Assembly: GCA_002732015.1 (NCBI GenBank)
Contig: PCCU01000031.1
Span: forward strand, 1 to 5,471
Reading direction: 5' to 3'
Source: Candidatus Pelagibacterales bacterium
GTDB lineage: Bacteria; Pseudomonadota; Alphaproteobacteria; TMED109
DNA: 5,471 nt
Part shown: piece by piece, positions 5,457-5,471 of the stretch
How the letters are laid out: each line of letters starts with the position of its first letter
Position numbering within the stretch: the stretch's first letter is position 1
Program-made: the position numbers and the translations under genes
Notes under the pieces: model-generated
The model's database searches: none
Seen by the model: only the letters and a program-made list of their open reading frames with translations
What the model was told of the DNA's origin: nothing

Positions 5457-5471
5457 TGCCTTAGTTTCTTG

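Noticed and set aside
1..5471. CRISPR array, insertion sequence, prophage or toxin-antitoxin system
   Set aside because: No spaced direct repeats, transposase or integrase frames, or small paired toxin/antitoxin genes are seen. The tRNA-His 3' end also has no visible duplicated attachment segment elsewhere in the window.

Overview
The window is AT-rich and gene-dense. It looks like chromosomal core sequence from a streamlined, probably marine, alphaproteobacterium-like cell. The evidence is the glnB-glnA gene order (PII gene upstream of type I glutamine synthetase, the usual alphaproteobacterial arrangement), very short intergenic gaps, lysine/asparagine/isoleucine-rich proteins and the absence of any mobile element. 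Placement is inferred, not proven. A typical Pelagibacterales (SAR11) member would be reported to lack GlnB, and most alphaproteobacteria have lost the G-1:C73 pair of tRNA-His that is present here. A separate AT-rich lineage (for example HIMB59/AEGEAN-169-like) therefore fits better than core SAR11 or Rhizobiales/Rhodobacterales.

Layout from left to right: the 3' part of a YciA-type acyl-CoA thioesterase (+) converges with a single spare base on glnA (-). Upstream of glnA, in the 198-bp gap before glnB, lies a well-formed glutamine riboswitch (glnA RNA / glutamine-I type) with its own candidate promoter. glnB (-), encoding the PII signal protein, is next. It is divergent from a tRNA-His gene (+), and the candidate promoters of the two share overlapping -10 elements. 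htpG (-, Hsp90 chaperone) converges on the tRNA and has a candidate heat-shock (RpoH-type) promoter. It is divergent from an FMN nitroreductase gene (+), which overlaps by 4 bp at its stop the convergent gene for a small exported Sel1-repeat protein (-) that runs to the right edge.

The functional centre is nitrogen assimilation. GlnA makes glutamine from glutamate and ammonium, and GlnB reports 2-oxoglutarate, energy and nitrogen state. The RNA element in the glnA leader should sense glutamine directly. This means the locus carries both a PII layer and a ribo-regulatory layer that is best known from cyanobacteria. The other genes are unrelated housekeeping or accessory functions. No CRISPR array, insertion sequence, attachment site or gene-free stretch longer than 300 bases is present.
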